DNA from: Colletotrichum lupini
Lineage: Eukaryota; Ascomycota; Sordariomycetes; Glomerellales; Glomerellaceae
Assembly: GCF_023278565.1 (NCBI RefSeq)
Contig: NC_064672.1
Coordinates: 5,456,001-5,520,000 of the forward strand
DNA length: 64,000 nucleotides
Reading direction: 5' to 3'
Shown: piece after piece, positions 21,019 to 34,184 of the stretch
Numbering within the stretch: position 1 is the stretch's first letter
Layout: the number at the start of each line of letters is the position of its first letter
Program-made: the position numbers and the translations under genes
Notes under the pieces: generated by a model
The model's database searches: none
What the model saw: the letters and a program-made list of their open reading frames with translations, nothing else
What the model was told of the DNA's origin: nothing

Positions 21019-24000
21019 ATGTTATTCCAACCCCGACACCTCCGTATCGGCGTTGACGTCGGCGGAACAAACACGGATGGCGTGGTCCTCGATCCCTCGC
21101 GGGCCTCTGAGCCCGATAAGGGTATCATCGCGTGGCACAAGTCACCAACAACGACGAACCCTAGCGAAGGCATCAATAACGCTATTGTCACAATGTTCGA
21201 ATCCACCAAGATCGATCCGAGTGAGATCGCCAGCGTGACCATCGGCACGACACACTTCGTCAACGCTCTCATCGAGAGGGATGCCGCTCGCCTGGCCCCG
21301 GTTGCTGTGATCAGGCTAACGAGCCAGTTCTCTAAGCACGATCCGCCCTGTCTGGATTGGCCGGAAGATTTACGCGACCTAATTTTGGGCTACTATGCTC
21401 TGTGCAAGGGTGGTCTAGAAGTAGATGGCACTCTGATTGCGGATATAGACACTGAGGAAATCAAAGCGCAATGTGCTGTAATTCGAGAAAGGGGCATTAA
21501 GAATGTAGTCGTAAACGGCATCTTCAGCCCCATCGACACCATCGAACGACAAGAAGAACGAGTTGCCGACATCATCCGATCAGAGATTTCTGGCTGTACC
21601 GTAACCTGCTCCAAAGACGTGGCCAACCTAGGCTTCCAGGAGCGAGAAAACGCAGCCATTCTCAACGCGACGGTGTTGAACTTTGCTCGCAGGACGATCA
21701 AATCATTCCAGGAGCCTATGAGCAGGCTAGGCATCAACTGCCCAGTCTTCATCTCTCAGAATGACGGTACAATCCTTTCAGGCGAGATGGCTGCCAACCT
21801 ACCCATCCGGACATTCTCCAGCGGCCCGACCAACAGCATGCGAGGAGCTGCCTTCCTGGTGCAGGATCACAAACTTAGCAATCGTGCCGTTATGGTAGTC
21901 GATATTGGAGGTACGACTACCGATGTAGGTCTACTGCAGGCCAACGGTTTCCCACGTCAACAAGCCGCCTACAGTGAATTCGCCGGAGTCCGCCTCAACT
22001 TCTCCTGCCCAGATGTTAAGAGTATCGGCCTAGGTGGAGGTTCCATAGTCCGGAAAGGCGTCGAGAAGCTTACCGTTGGACCAGACAGTGTTGGCTATAG
22101 GATCAGAACAGAGGCTATCGTCTTTGGAGGATGCACTCTAACCGCTACGGACTGTACCGTCCTCGTCAGCTCATCGTCGCCTGCCACCCCCATCGGAGAC
22201 GCTAGTTTGGTCCAGAGCGCCCTCGATGCCCAAGGCGTAACCCAATTCTCCGCCATCGTCAAGCAAAAGCTCGAAAAGGTGATCGATACGATGAAAACCT
22301 CGCCCGAAGACATACCTGTTCTCCTAGTCGGCGGCGGCGCCCTGATTGCGCCTTACGAGCTAAGGGGGGCTAGCGAGTTGCTAAAGCCTGAGTGGGCGGG
22401 CGTCGCCAACGCGATCGGCGCAGCCATTGCACGTGTCAGTGCCACCGTTGACACGGTCAAGTCGACAGAGTCCAGATCGATCCAAGAGATCTTGGTTGGA
22501 GTGGAGGAAGAGGCCAGGGGAAAGGCCGTTGATGCGGGTGCGGTTCCTTCGTCTGTTCATATCGTGGATGTGGATACGATACCCCTGGCTGTAAGTGCTC
22601 CCGGGAGTCTGGGATACGTGGGACCATGTCGGCTGACAGATGTAGTACATTGCCAACAAGTCGCGCTTCATTGTGCGTGCTGCCGGTGACTTCGACTTCT
22701 CTCGGACAGATCTTTCATCTTTACTGCAAAGCAGTGAGGATGAACGTCAGGATGCTGAAGTCTCGACCAACCGAGTCGTAAAGACTACCACATTTCAGAC
22801 CAAGGAAGAGATCGATGTCTTGACTTACAAGCCTCTTGTCAGAGATCGAGTCTGGTACATCAGCGAGACCGACCTAGACTGGATCAGCATCGGATGCTAC
22901 ATCCTCGGCACAGGCGGAGGGGGCTCTCCCTACTCCCAGCAACTCATCCTCCGCGAGAAGCTGCGCAAAGGTGCAGTCGTCAGAGTTGTTAATCCCCACG
23001 ACATACCCGACGATGCCCTCGTCGGGTGCGGAGGCTATGCGGGGTCCCCGACCGTCGCCATCGAAAAGAAGTCTGCCGACGAAATGCAAGAGGCCCAGGA
23101 AGAGATGTACAAGCATTTGGGCACGCCCGCCACGCATATGATCTCCGTCGAGATTGGCGGCGCAAACGGCCTGCAGAGCATGATGATCGGCTCTAGCACG
23201 AACATGAACGTCCCGGCAGTCGATGGCGACTGGATGGGCCGGGCATACCCGACAAAGTGGCAGACGACGCCGGTGGTCTTCAACGAACGGAGTCCCATCT
23301 GGACGCCAGTGACTATGAGTGACGGGAACGGCAGCATCGTCACGATGTCCCGGGCGTCATCTGATAAGCAGGTTGAGCGGGTCATGCGTGCGGCTCTGGC
23401 GGAGATGGGCTCGCAGGTGGCTGTCGCTGACCCGCCAGTGACGGGAGCCGAGACCAAGAGGTGGGTGGTGGAACATACCATTTCTCAGTCGTGGCGAATC
23501 GGCCGAGCTGTTGCCATGGCGAGAAAGCTCAACTGTGTCGATAATGTTGCGGAGACCATCGTTGAGGAATGTGGCGGTCACGGCTCAGCCAAGGTTCTCT
23601 TCAAGGGCAAGATCGTGGGCGTCGAAAGGGTGCTCAGGAAAGGTCACGTCTATAGAGAGCTGGTTATCGAAGGTGCCGATATGTCAGGCCTCGCCGGTCA
23701 GGCCTCGTCGGTTAAGGGATAGCTTAGGGGGGCATAAAGAGGGGGACCAAGCAACAAAGGAGCAGCTCAGGCATATATAGAGCGCTAGTAGTACACCTCG
23801 AGGGAAGGGCAGATTTCAGTAATTCCTCTTTTAGACCCTAACAACAGTTGGCCTCTGTGAGCTTCTTCCCTATGTCGCACACCTATTAACACGATATCTC
23901 TTCATCAGAAGAGCCAGGGCAAGAGCCAAAGAAGGAACAGTTCACAGGATTCGTCAAGATCCCATTCAAGAATGAGAACATTGCTGCAATCAAGGCTTCC

Positions 24001-24297
24001 TCTGCGAAATCCGGGCCACAGGAAGCTGGGACAGAGATGCAGGAAGATGTCTTGGCCATCGTGCCAGATCTTATCGCGGTTATCGACGCGCAAAACGGCG
24101 AAGCCATTGGAACCCCAGAGTACAGGTACGGACTTTTGGTCACTGTCTTGGGTATCGCGGCTAGTGATCGCTGGACTGGCTCTACAAGGGGCCTTGAGAT
24201 CGGGGGGCCTGAGGCTTTTGGATTCTCTCACCTCGAGTATCATCCGCTGGGTAGCTTCGTGAAGCCTCAGAGTGTTATTGATGAGTTTAACGTTTGA
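21019..24297 (+). CDS. Hydantoinase/oxoprolinase (HyuA-type) fused to DUF917 domain
   Basis: Exon 1 is 21019-22590; the GTAAGT intron ends at TAG 22645; exon 2 runs from 22646 to about 23696; exon 3 is 23909-24297. The product is about 1000 aa. The N-terminal half has the ASKHA-like ATP-binding motifs GVDVGGTNTDGV and VVDIGGTTTDVG plus the GTTHFVNAL region of the hydantoinase A/oxoprolinase family. The C-terminal half has the DUF917 motif ILGTGGGGSPYSQQ and the end motif IPFKNENIAAIK. These families hydrolyse cyclic amides (hydantoins, oxoproline) with ATP. DUF917 proteins are often encoded next to HyuA in bacteria, so the fusion fits a joint catabolic role. The third donor is uncertain: GTCAGG at 23697 keeps frame, but GTGCCG at 23675 would too. 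No stop interrupts the chosen model. Confidence 0.85.
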
Positions 24298-25659
24298 GAT
24301 CCAGGGATGAGATACTCGAATAATACCAGTAAAGTAGCATCAAAAACACTCTCCTTTTCATAGAAGAACACAGGGCTAGTCGCGACCCTCACCTAAGCTC
24401 GCAGCTCGCGGTCTCGAGTAAGCTGTAGGCATGGACTGGTATCAGGGATAGCTTTGCTCAATCACCTGGCTGTGACACGAACCTCTCCCAAAGTTTCTGC
24501 GGAGCGCTGTGCCCGGATCACATTAGGATCTGCCATCTCGTTCGTTTGGCCTCCGACGGCATAGTCAAACACCAAGGCACTGGTGAAAAAGAGGAACGTT
24601 TCAAAAGCACAGAGAGATCGGACAATCTGTCTGCACGGCCTGAGTCGTTTCTGTGGTCGAAAGTGACGCCAAGTTCCCGGAGACTAGGATATGCTCTAGG
24701 CCACTGTGGCAAGGCCAGCTCAGCTCCGAAGCACTCTTCCAATGCAAGGAGACCCGTTTAAATAGTATCCTGTATCAGAGAGCAAGGTCGGTGACATTCT
24801 CGAAAGCCAATAAGAACGGTCATCATTACGATCAGCATAAGGCAGGCCGACCAAGCGGGCAGACAGGTACTACTATGTAGCAGCAAACTCAGCTGTAGTT
24901 CGTCCAATTCGCATGCCTTCTACTCAGAGCTTCTCGAAGCCGAAATGCGACAACTGGCTCTCGAAGAAGGTAGCACTCAGCCATCTTGCCGGCGAACAAG
25001 CAGGGTGGCGGCCGTCAACCCGCTCCCACGGACCAAAGCATCCTGACTCGGGAGAGAAACAAATAATGAGAACCGCCCATTTTCAGTATACGAAATGGAA
25101 AAAAGGTTCGTTTCCAATGTGAAACGGTTGGATTCGCGAAGAGATAGACCTGCCAATGCCTGCCTCCCGCCCCATTGTTTGAGTTTTTCTTGCAACTGTC
25201 GGGTCCAAGCGGGCTTTCGATCAATGCGACGACGGGACCGAGACCACGTTATTCGATTGCCGCGTGCGACCTCAACTTATTGAAGCATCTTTGAAGCTAA
25301 GAGATTCAATGCAACCATCAAAATGAAGAGAGAGTTTACACTATCTAGTCCATGACAAGTCCTACTGCGGGGTTGGAATCGCGGTGCACGATGGCCGGTT
25401 TTCGCCGTTTACGCCATGATGCCCAATGGCCGCCTCAAGCTGGCATGAGCGGTATGCAGGACGTTCTCAGCAGAGCTCGAAGGAAACTCTACTGAACTTG
25501 AGACCAACTTTAGCTTTGACGTTTCGTCACGTGTTGGCCGGAACAGCCATTTACTACTTGTATGATAAGGTACGATGGGGAATTTCCAACGCGGTTGTCG
25601 CTGCAGACTTTAGACTTCATTCGTCGAGGTAGCAAACACATCATCAACCAGGACTCACG
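24298..25659. other. Intergenic, no supported gene
   Basis: 1.36 kb between two genes on the same strand. The frame at 25426-25632 is basic and could at most be an upstream exon of the mannosidase; nothing supports that. No repeat or RNA gene recognised. Confidence 0.4.
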
Positions 25660-28308
25660 ATGTGGAGCGAGTTGTGGTCTTTCCATGGCGCCGCGGCGTT
25701 GTTTCGCTGGTGGCTTATGCCAGACACCCACCTGCCTTCGCTGTCTCACGCAGCCTCACATGCAGCTCACGACGCGGTACAAGCTGCATCGAACTGGGTT
25801 TCCGGCTCATCCTCTGCAGACTTGACGAACTCAGCCGCAGTTGAGGCATTGGATGATTTCGATGCCTTGAAGTATGTTGATCCTCTCATCGGCTCGAGGA
25901 ATGGTGGCAACGTCTTCGTGGGTGCGACACTCCCCTATGGCATGGCAAAGGCATCTGCGGATACGAACAGTAGCTCGAATCAAGGCGGCTTCACTCTGGA
26001 TGGGAACCCGGTCACCGGCTTTTCGACAATGCACGATTCTGGTACCGGCGGACAACCTTCCCTCGGAAACTTTCCTCTATTCGCGTACACAACTTGCCCG
26101 AGCGGAGTCATCAACTGGTGCACATTTCCGAAGAAGTCAAGAGCGAAGTACGGCTACTTCAACGAAAAAGACGTAATGGCAAAGCCAGGACTCTTCAACA
26201 TCACCCTTAAAACCGGTATCAGGGTAGAAATGACGACGACTGAGCGAGCATCTCTTATAAGATTCAACTTCCCTCAAGCAGGACAGCCTCTTATTCTCCA
26301 AGACCTCTCAGATCTCGGCGACACGAGGCAAGACAACGCAACTATCAATGTGGACGCGAAATCCGGACGCATCACAGGCAACGCGCGTTTCCAACCGAGT
26401 TTTGGTAGCGGCACCTTTGTCCTTCACTTTTGCACCGACTTTAATGGCGCTGAGATTCTTGACACGGGTATCTTTGCAGACAGTCGCGCGAGCACAGAAG
26501 TCAAGAACATGACTATCTCGCGGTCAATCAACGGGTACCCCTTACCCGGCGGCGCTTTTGTGCGGTTCAAGTCTGCGGATCAGCCTATCACCGCGCGTGT
26601 TGCGACAAGCTTTATCAGTGAGCAGCGGGCGTGCGAACATGCTGAGGGTGAAATTGCGGATTACAACTTTGAGCGGGTGTCGGGTGAAGCAACAGCAATA
26701 TGGCGTCGCAAGCTCAGTCCCATCAAGATCAACACTGATCGCGTGAACGAGTCATTTGCGAGGAACTTCTATAGCGGCATCTATCGGACCATGGTCAATC
26801 CGCAAAACTACACCGGCGAGAATCCCTTATGGAAAAGCGATGAGCCTTACTGGGACTCATTTTACTGTCTGTGGGATTCGTTCCGCTCTCAGATCCCATT
26901 TCTGGTGATCATCGATCCAACTTCGGTCGCGCAAATGATCCGGTCTCTCATCGACACATATGTTCACCTCGGCTGGCTTCCGGACTGCCGTATGAGCTTG
27001 TGCAAGGGCCTCACTCAAGGAGGATCCAACGCGGACAACGTTCTAGCAGACGCCTATTTGAAGAACATCACTGAAGGCATTGACTGGGAACTGGGCTATG
27101 AAGCAGTGAAGAAGGACGCAGATGAAGAACCGTTTGACTGGAGCGTCAACGGCCGCGGCGGCATGGATAGCTGGAAGAAATTGGGTTACATCCCTGTGCA
27201 AGATTTCGACGTCAAGGGATTCGGAACACTAACGAGGAGCGTCTCACGAACACTCGAGTACAGCTATAACGACTTCTGCATCGCCTCCATGGCTGACCGG
27301 ATGGGACATGGGGACGATCGGGAGAAGTATCTTTCCTCGAGTAGCAACTGGCGCAATTTGTACAAGCAGGACCAGAAATCAGCTTTCTTCAACGGCACCG
27401 ACACAGGGTTCAGAGGATTCTTCGAGCCCAAGTTCCTTAACCAGACTTGGGCATACCAGAATCCGCTCAACTGCAGTAATCTAGACGGCCAAAGCTCCTG
27501 TTCCCTACAGAACAACGGCCCAGAAACATTTGAGAGTAGTCTTTGGGAATATGGCTTGTAAGTTGACATGGAATGCGATTGGCAATGGGAACCTCTAGTA
27601 ACTAACCTCGATAGCTTTGTTCCTCACGACCAAGGAACGCTCATCAACACTCTTGGAGGTCCGGACGCCTTTGTTCGGAGGCTCAACTTCTTGCATGACC
27701 AGAACATCACCTACATTGGCAACGAGCCAGCCTTCCTCACAGTCTTCCAGTACCATTACGCCGGTCGTCCAGCTCTCTCAGCAAGACGAGCCCACTTCTA
27801 CATCCCTTCATTCTTTTCACCTGACCCAGCCGGGCTTCCCGGTAACGATGATAGCGGGGCCATGGGATCATTCCTGGCCTTCTCCATGATGGGTCTCTTC
27901 CCAAACCCCGGGCAAGATGTGTATCTGATCATTCCACCCTTCTTTGAGAGCCTCGAAATCACGCACCCGCAAACAGGCAGGACGGCCAAGGTCCGCAACA
28001 TCAATTTTGACCCGACCTACCGCAACATCTACATCCAAAAGGCGACTCTGAATGGCCAGCCTTACAGAAAAAGCTGGGTTGATCACAAGTTCTTCACTGA
28101 GGGTCAGGAGCTGGTGCTTACTCTTGGCCGGCGTGAGAGTGACTGGGGAACGAGAGTCCAGGATCTCCCGCCAAGTCTGGGTCCGTATCAGGGATTCAAC
28201 CGCACCTTCCCTTCCAATCGCACCGATACGAGAATTGTAGATACTGGGATCATAGATACGACGTATAAGAGCGAGTTTGGGCATACAGGGGCGGACTTGA
28301 ACGTTTAG
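25660..28308 (+). CDS. GH92 family alpha-1,2-mannosidase-like glycosidase
   Basis: Two exons, 25660-27557 and 27615-28308 (863 aa). The donor is GTAAGT and the acceptor GATAG. Joining gives WEYGFFVPHDQG, the expected GH92 reading. Family features in order: KYVDPLIGSRNGGNVFVGATLPYGMAK near residue 70-95, the FSTMHDSGTGG segment, the acid region DEPYWDSFYCLWDSFRSQIPF, GGSNADNVLADAYLK, and GNEPAFLTVFQYHYAG followed by GNDDSGAMGSFLAFSMMGLFP, which carries catalytic and calcium-binding residues in the family. GH92 enzymes are calcium-dependent exo-alpha-mannosidases. Many N-glycosylation sequons suggest secretion, but the first 35 residues (MWSELWSFHGAAALFRWWL) are only a weak signal peptide, so the start or an upstream exon may be wrong. 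Confidence 0.9.
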
Positions 28309-28570
28309 GGAGGCGGACGAGTAATTGACAAAGGTGATCACTATAGACTTTTTGCTTCATTCGGGCAGTTGGAATACCTTTTCTCTCATTGTTTGACATA
28401 TTCTGGATGGAAGCGAAATGCCATCTATTTTTTTCTGAATTCAATATCAAATACAGATATCAACAATCTGCCTATCTTCGGTCACTTTTACCTAGCCTCA
28501 TCCGCCAAAGTGCGCCCCCTCTCGCCTCAAACGCCACATTCCGTAACTTCAAATTCGGGTACATCATCCG

Positions 28571-29185
28571 CTACGCCCAGGTGATTGCCTTCTGTCCGTA
28601 CACTTCCCTCTTCTCCGTTGGGATGTCATCAAACAACGACGCCTTAATGAGAGCTTTGCCCGGAATCGCCTTTGTTGTGGTCTTAACAGGACTGCCAGAT
28701 ACGTCAGTACAGGGATGGGCAGGTCACCTAAGTCGTTGATAGCTTTACCTTCCACACTTTCCGCAAAAGCATCGCTGGAAACGTAATGTCAGAGACGGTT
28801 TCTACTTTATTAGAGGAGGAGTTTCAACTCACCTGAATGGTGTTTCCAGAATCGGTGTTTGAGTCCTGGTATTCTTTGAGCGTGTTTTGGCTATCATCGA
28901 TCTCCCATTCACCATCGTCGACAAATAGGTTCATGGAGAAGGCTACATGTTTCCATTACAGTCAGTTTAGAAAATATAAAGATGTCAAATTCTAACGTAC
29001 GGCCACCAGCGCGTTTGCAGTTTGAACTGAAATTTTCTATCGTGTCAACTTGTGTCCCCCGATTGGCAGCTGTGGAGGCAATGCGAATGGTGGAGTTACC
29101 AATGACAGATAACGATGTTATCCGGCTTCTTATTGACTGTGACCTTCACCGAACCACAGTTACAATGACCTTGATACGGCGCCAT
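28571..29185 (-). CDS. GFA-domain (CENP-V/GFA) zinc protein, five short exons
   Basis: Exons on the minus strand: 29185-29100, 29026-29001, 28942-28833, 28774-28749 and 28691-28571 (369 nt, 122 aa). Two exons are only 26 nt. Every intron is GT-AG, and the spliced phases close exactly. The translated protein shows the whole zinc signature: GHCNCG near residues 6-11, CHCSNCKRAGG at 27-37, and CFCGKCGSP at 76-84. It ends with ALIKASLFDDIP, the typical GFA C-terminal strand. The family contains glutathione-dependent formaldehyde-activating-like proteins; fungal single-domain members mostly have unknown substrates. No organelle signal is seen. The gene's 5' end is 382 bp from the left LTR of the transposon island. 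It was found only by following splice sites. Confidence 0.9.
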
Positions 29186-29566
29186 ACCGATTTACTTGGG
29201 AATGCACTTTGCGTTTAGTAGAGATGAACGTTGGATGCGCACGGGATTAAGGCGTGGGGAAGTCGTCGTCAAAACTGAGATGTTTTTCGTAAAGTGTCCC
29301 ACCCAAGCTACAACCACCTTTTTCCATCAGATGATGACGAATCGAGTAGACTTACGTCAGGGATCACTTGCTTTAATATGTCAAGTATTTCCTGAAGTCT
29401 AACCTGGTCGGAGTTAGGGGAATGTTGGTTTTCCTAGTTCCGGAAAGCAAGGGAGCTTAAATTCCTAGTTCCGAAGCGGATCTCAATGTGGGGGAAGAGG
29501 GGTTATGATATCGCACGGCGGGCCCTTAATCGAGCAGTTAGCCGCGTGCCGTTGCGTCCGTTACGT
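29186..29566. other. GFA promoter and boundary to the AT-rich island
   Basis: Contains two copies of TTCCTAGTTCCG (near 29432 and 29462), 29 bp apart. Composition shifts sharply to AT-rich just after 29560. No coding region seen. Confidence 0.5.
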
Positions 29567-29745
29567 TATATTACATAATAGGGATAGTAATCGCATCTCA
29601 CGAAGTACCCGTTACGTACTAAATTACGTATCTATTTTAAATATCGTATATATAGACCTTTTCTTTTTGTTTATTTCTATTTTAATACTTAAGCTACTTT
29701 TATTATACTCCGTATATTTATTATTATATATTATAACTCGTAATA
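29567..29745 (+). repeat. Left LTR (179 bp), heavily RIP-mutated
   Basis: It aligns without obvious gaps to 41316-41494 over its full length, from TATATTAC to ...AACTCGTAATA. Differences are mainly C/T and G/A. Its last 50 bases are fully AT-converted (CTCCGTATATTTATTATTATATATTA), where the right copy keeps CpA and TpG. Confidence 0.8.
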
Positions 29746-30748
29746 ATTATAAACCTAGCTCTTAATTAAGACCTTATATTATAATAACGTACTTATTAAT
29801 ACGATTTCTACGATTTTTTGAAAATAATTAACTTATTTATACTTACTTTAGCCTAAGCTAAACTAATTAGTTATAATAATTAAATTAAATAGTTTAACGT
29901 ACTTTATATTATAAATAAGGGCGTTAGGGTTTAGAAATACGTTAACTTAAATACTTTAAACTCCGATACATTCCTTAACCCCTTTATAATACTTATTTTA
30001 CTCTCTAAATTTAAATAATTAGTTATAACTTATAATAAAAAAGAATTACGAGCTTATTAAGCCCGTTATAAAGCATTTAAAAATAACTAAAAAAACTAAA
30101 AAATCCTTTATTAATAGTTTCTAAATATAATTTTTAATATAAACCTTTTGACTTTTTTAAATACGAGTAATTTATAGGACTAAGCCGGATTTCTTTTTAT
30201 AAAACTAATTATATTACTTATTTTACGTAACTAAATCTATCCCTATATTATATTTATAAAAAGGATTTATATATTTAAAAGTATTTAAAAATAATAAGAG
30301 CTCGATACTAAATATAAATAACTTATAACTTATAAACGTAATATTATTAATACGTATATTAAAGTCCTTATTTAGTAATTAGTAAAATTAGTTAATACTA
30401 TATTATATAAATACGTATTTTAGAAAGCTACTAAAAATAGTACTAAGTTTAGTATATAATAAATCGTTAAATATTTAAAATAAGAATTTACGCCCCCCGA
30501 ACTAATAATAAAGAATATAGTTCGAGAGGAATATTAATAAGCCCTTAATAAAACGAGGACTAAAATTAACTCTTAACGCTAATATAAGGAGTAGTAGTCT
30601 ACTTATTTCTAAGTTAAAACGTATAATATTCTAAAAATTAGTAAAAAATCGCTATATTCGACTTCTTAATTATAGTTAAGTTTAGACTTAACCCTATATA
30701 GGGCTAACGTATATATAAAACCTTTAGTAAATCAATAGCTTTTAAAAT

Positions 30749-30838
30749 AAGAATTAATATACCGGCGTCGCAAATTAATATACTAGCGTCGCTCTTATAC
30801 TAGCGTCGCTATTTTATTTTTTAATTAGTTTAAAAAAA
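30749..30838 (+). repeat. Left terminal inverted repeat of the MULE
   Basis: Begins AAGAATTAATATACCGG; holds ACCGGCGTCGC, CTAGCGTCGC and CTAGCGTCGC in short succession; ends in a run of seven A. Pairs with 34095-34184 in reverse complement without indels. Confidence 0.85.
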
Positions 30839-33800
30839 GTTTATTAATATAATTAGATTTTACTAAATACTTATAAAATATCCTAAGCCTTTATTCTTTT
30901 AGTCCCTTTATACTTAAGTTATATTATTAAGCCTCGAAATTTAACTTATAATATTTATTTATAATAGTTTTTATAATTAAAGTTAGAAACGTTCCCTAAG
31001 GCTAATTTTAAAATAATACCCCTACTAAGAAACTTCCCCCTCTATAAAAACGACTATTAATTAATTATAGCCTCTTATTATTATTTAGTTAATTATTATT
31101 ATTTCCTTTTTTAAAAAATAGCTACCTTAGTATTAGTTAATTTTATAAAATTAATAATTTTAAAAAGTAGTACGACCTTATTACCGAGCTCTTAGTTAGT
31201 ATATTATAAAATATATAACTTTTTATAAACAATTATTTTAATATAAAGCTTATATTATACTTTACTTATTATTTTTTTAAAAGAATAATAAAAACCTAGT
31301 AAACTACCTTTTTACGACTTTTTTTAAAATATAACCCCTCTCCCCTTAGCGAATAGTCTTAATAACCTTTTTATTTTATAATAAAGTAGTTTAGTAATAC
31401 TTTTTAGCTTATTAAATAAGTTATTAAAACTATTTAATAACTAATAATAGTACTATTTTAATAATAAAAATATATTCGTTAATAATAATAAATATAGGGT
31501 CCTTAAGTTAATTTATTACCTTATTTATCCCTATAACTATTTTTTACTTGAAGCAAAGCGTCTTTTTAAACTATAACCTCTTATTATATTCTAAATAACT
31601 AATCCTCCTCTCTTTTTATAACTAAAATCCTAAACTTATTAATTTTTAATAATTTAAAATAAACTTATAATACCCTTTTTAACCGAATTAATAACTTTAT
31701 AAAAGTTAATAAATCTAGTATTATAAAGTAGAATAAGTATAAAGCTCGAGGCCGAATTATTTAATATACTTTTTAATATAATCGTTTTAACGAGCCTAAG
31801 CTTATATAAAATATTAATATTTAATAATATAAGTCTCGTAGATATAGTTATAAATAAAAAGTTATTACTAAAGCTTAAGAAGAGGATAAGTAGTTATTAT
31901 ATTATTATTTAGACCTTTAGTATAATTAATATAATTATAGCCCTAGTTTTAAAGCTTTTATATACTTTTTATATTATAAGCTTATTAAAATAATTAAAGA
32001 TGTTATTAAAACTATAAACTAACGAGTTAAGATTCGGGCTCGCGATATATATATTATTATTTAAGAGTAGTTCTTAAAGTCTTTATTTATTTAATAAGAT
32101 ATTTATAATACTAGGGCTTATATAAACTAAGAAAAACTAGTTAAATACTTATTAATTATAGCGTTAATTAAGTTATTTAATAAGTAAGATATCCTATATA
32201 TAGTAAAATAAGTAAATAACGAGCTAAACCGCCTTATTAACGTTATTTAAACCTTTTTTTACTATTTTTAAATATAAAAGCAATTCCCTAAGGTAATTAG
32301 CTTTAATAATACTTATAATACTAATCGCTTTAAGCTCCCTCTTTTCTAAGCTACTAAATAGACTTATTTTAGATTTATTTATAACGCTACGTTTAGCTTT
32401 ATTAATAATAAGAAACTAAAGGGTTTTTAGTTTTTTTTAATAAGTATCCGCTAATTTATAAACTAATATTTAATCCGTTACCTTACTATTATTATTATAA
32501 ACTACGATAAATAAATAAAAGCTATACTAAACGAGTAGTTCCCGGACGTTTAGTAATAACTTTATATTTACTACATTAACTTTAACGTTATACTCAGGGC
32601 TAAGTAAAAGTAGGTTAAGGACCATAGCTATAATAATAATAGTAATAAGTTTAATAATAAAGAATATTAATTATTAATATAAATAATAACTACGCTAAGT
32701 AATAAGAATAAGGCTTATATTAATATACTTATTAATAAGCCCCCCCCTTATATATATTATAAGGTCCTTATAATATAAAAACTTATTATTTTTATTAACA
32801 TTAAGTATATTTTTAAAAAAGCCTAAACTAAGCTTTATAAAGAGTTTAATAACTAGTACCTAATTTTTTAGTATTTTTACGTAATATACTTATTTTTAAG
32901 AGTATAATAAGCCCGTTACTTTATTTAAAAATACTAAAACTTTAGTACTTATATTACTTTTAGTACTAAGTTAAGTAATAATAATATTAAGGGTTATTTT
33001 TTAAATAATCTTAGTTACTTATATTAGCTTATTGACGTTATATAAGATATGATTAATAATTAAGAGCTATATTTTTATTAAACTTATATAAAGGACGAGG
33101 TATTTATAAGCTAGGAGTATATAAGTACTTGTTTTAAGTACTTAAATAAACTTTAAATAATATATTTTTTTAAAATATTTTATTTTAATTAGGATATAAA
33201 GCTAGTTTATAAAAAAGGTAATATTATTTAATAAAAAGCTATTTTTAAACCCCCTCGGATCCTATAATTTAAACTATATTATTTTAATTAAGCTAAGTAT
33301 CTTATATTATTATAAAATCTATTTTAAAATATTAAATTTAGCTACTTTTAATAAATAGGAAGTATATTCTTAATAACGTTTTTAAAAAACGTTTTTTTTA
33401 AATCCATATTATTAAATCCTTAACCCTAAGATTATTATATCCCTCTATAATAAGCTAAAGAATATAGTATAGCTTATTTTATTATAACTAGCCTTATTTA
33501 AAAAAGGCTAGTTAGTTAGGTCAGCTCGTACTACTTATAATAATTAAAGTATAAGTAATAAAAAGCGAGGCTACTTATTTAAAAATAAGAATTAGTTAAC
33601 GCTAACTAGGCTTATAAAATAAATAAATTAGTTAAGTTAAAGTTAAATATTAAGCTTATTTTAATAATAAATAAGGAGCTAGTTTAGTATTTTTAATAAG
33701 AGGAGGATAATAAGGAATTATATAAATAAATAGCTAATATAGCTTAGTATTTAAAAGAAACGGAGCTAATAAGAAGTAGTTTATAATAATAATAAATTAT

Positions 33801-34094
33801 TATAACTACGTTAAAAAAGGTAGTTAGGCGGACGTTATTATAATTCACTTTTTATATATTTTAGGTATATAGTAAAAAAAGGCCTTATTTATTTAAAATT
33901 TATAAAAGCTTATATTACTAACTGATTTAAAATTTATAAATCTTAAATAAGTAATATAATAATTCTAAACGGGTACGTAGGTTATAGTAATATTCTTATT
34001 TTTAAAAATCTTAAACTAGAGCTTAAGTTAGAGAGAATAATAAGAATAGCTATATTAATATAGTCATCCTTACTACTTTTATAAAAAGGTATTA

Positions 34095-34184
34095 TTTTTT
34101 TAAACTAATTAGAAAGTAAAATAGTAACGCTAGTATAAGAGCAACGCTAGTATATTAATTTATAACGCCGGTATATTAATTCCC
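34095..34184 (-). repeat. Right terminal inverted repeat of the MULE
   Basis: Reverse complement begins GGGAATTAATATACCGG and matches the left repeat over 90 bp. The GGG end versus AAG on the left is a RIP-type difference. Confidence 0.85.

Larger units (their letters stand above)
30749..34184 (+). mobile_element. Mutator-like (MULE) DNA transposon, RIP-degraded, nested in the copia element
   Basis: 3436 bp with 90-bp terminal inverted repeats (30749-30838 and 34095-34184) that align end to end. They are flanked by TTTAAAAT on both sides (30741-30748 and 34185-34192; a ninth base, A, also matches). The inverted repeats carry three subterminal copies of a YRGCGTCGC motif. Internally, near 32.49-32.64 kb on the plus strand, a stop-riddled frame reads KAILNE*FPDV followed by YIYYINFNVILRAK, the pattern around the MULE transposase DDE domain where an FPDA-type motif precedes a HINKNV-type motif. 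An 8-9 bp target duplication and long inverted repeats agree with Mutator-like elements. No intact frame remains. Confidence 0.78.

Noticed and set aside
25426..25632. Possible upstream exon giving the GH92 protein a signal peptide
   Set aside because: No donor/acceptor pair joins it convincingly to 25660 in frame, and its translation is basic rather than signal-like.
29505..29765. 86-codon frame at the left edge of the AT-rich block
   Set aside because: It spans the left LTR and ends in AT-rich sequence (IYIDLFFLFISILILKLLL); a composition artefact.
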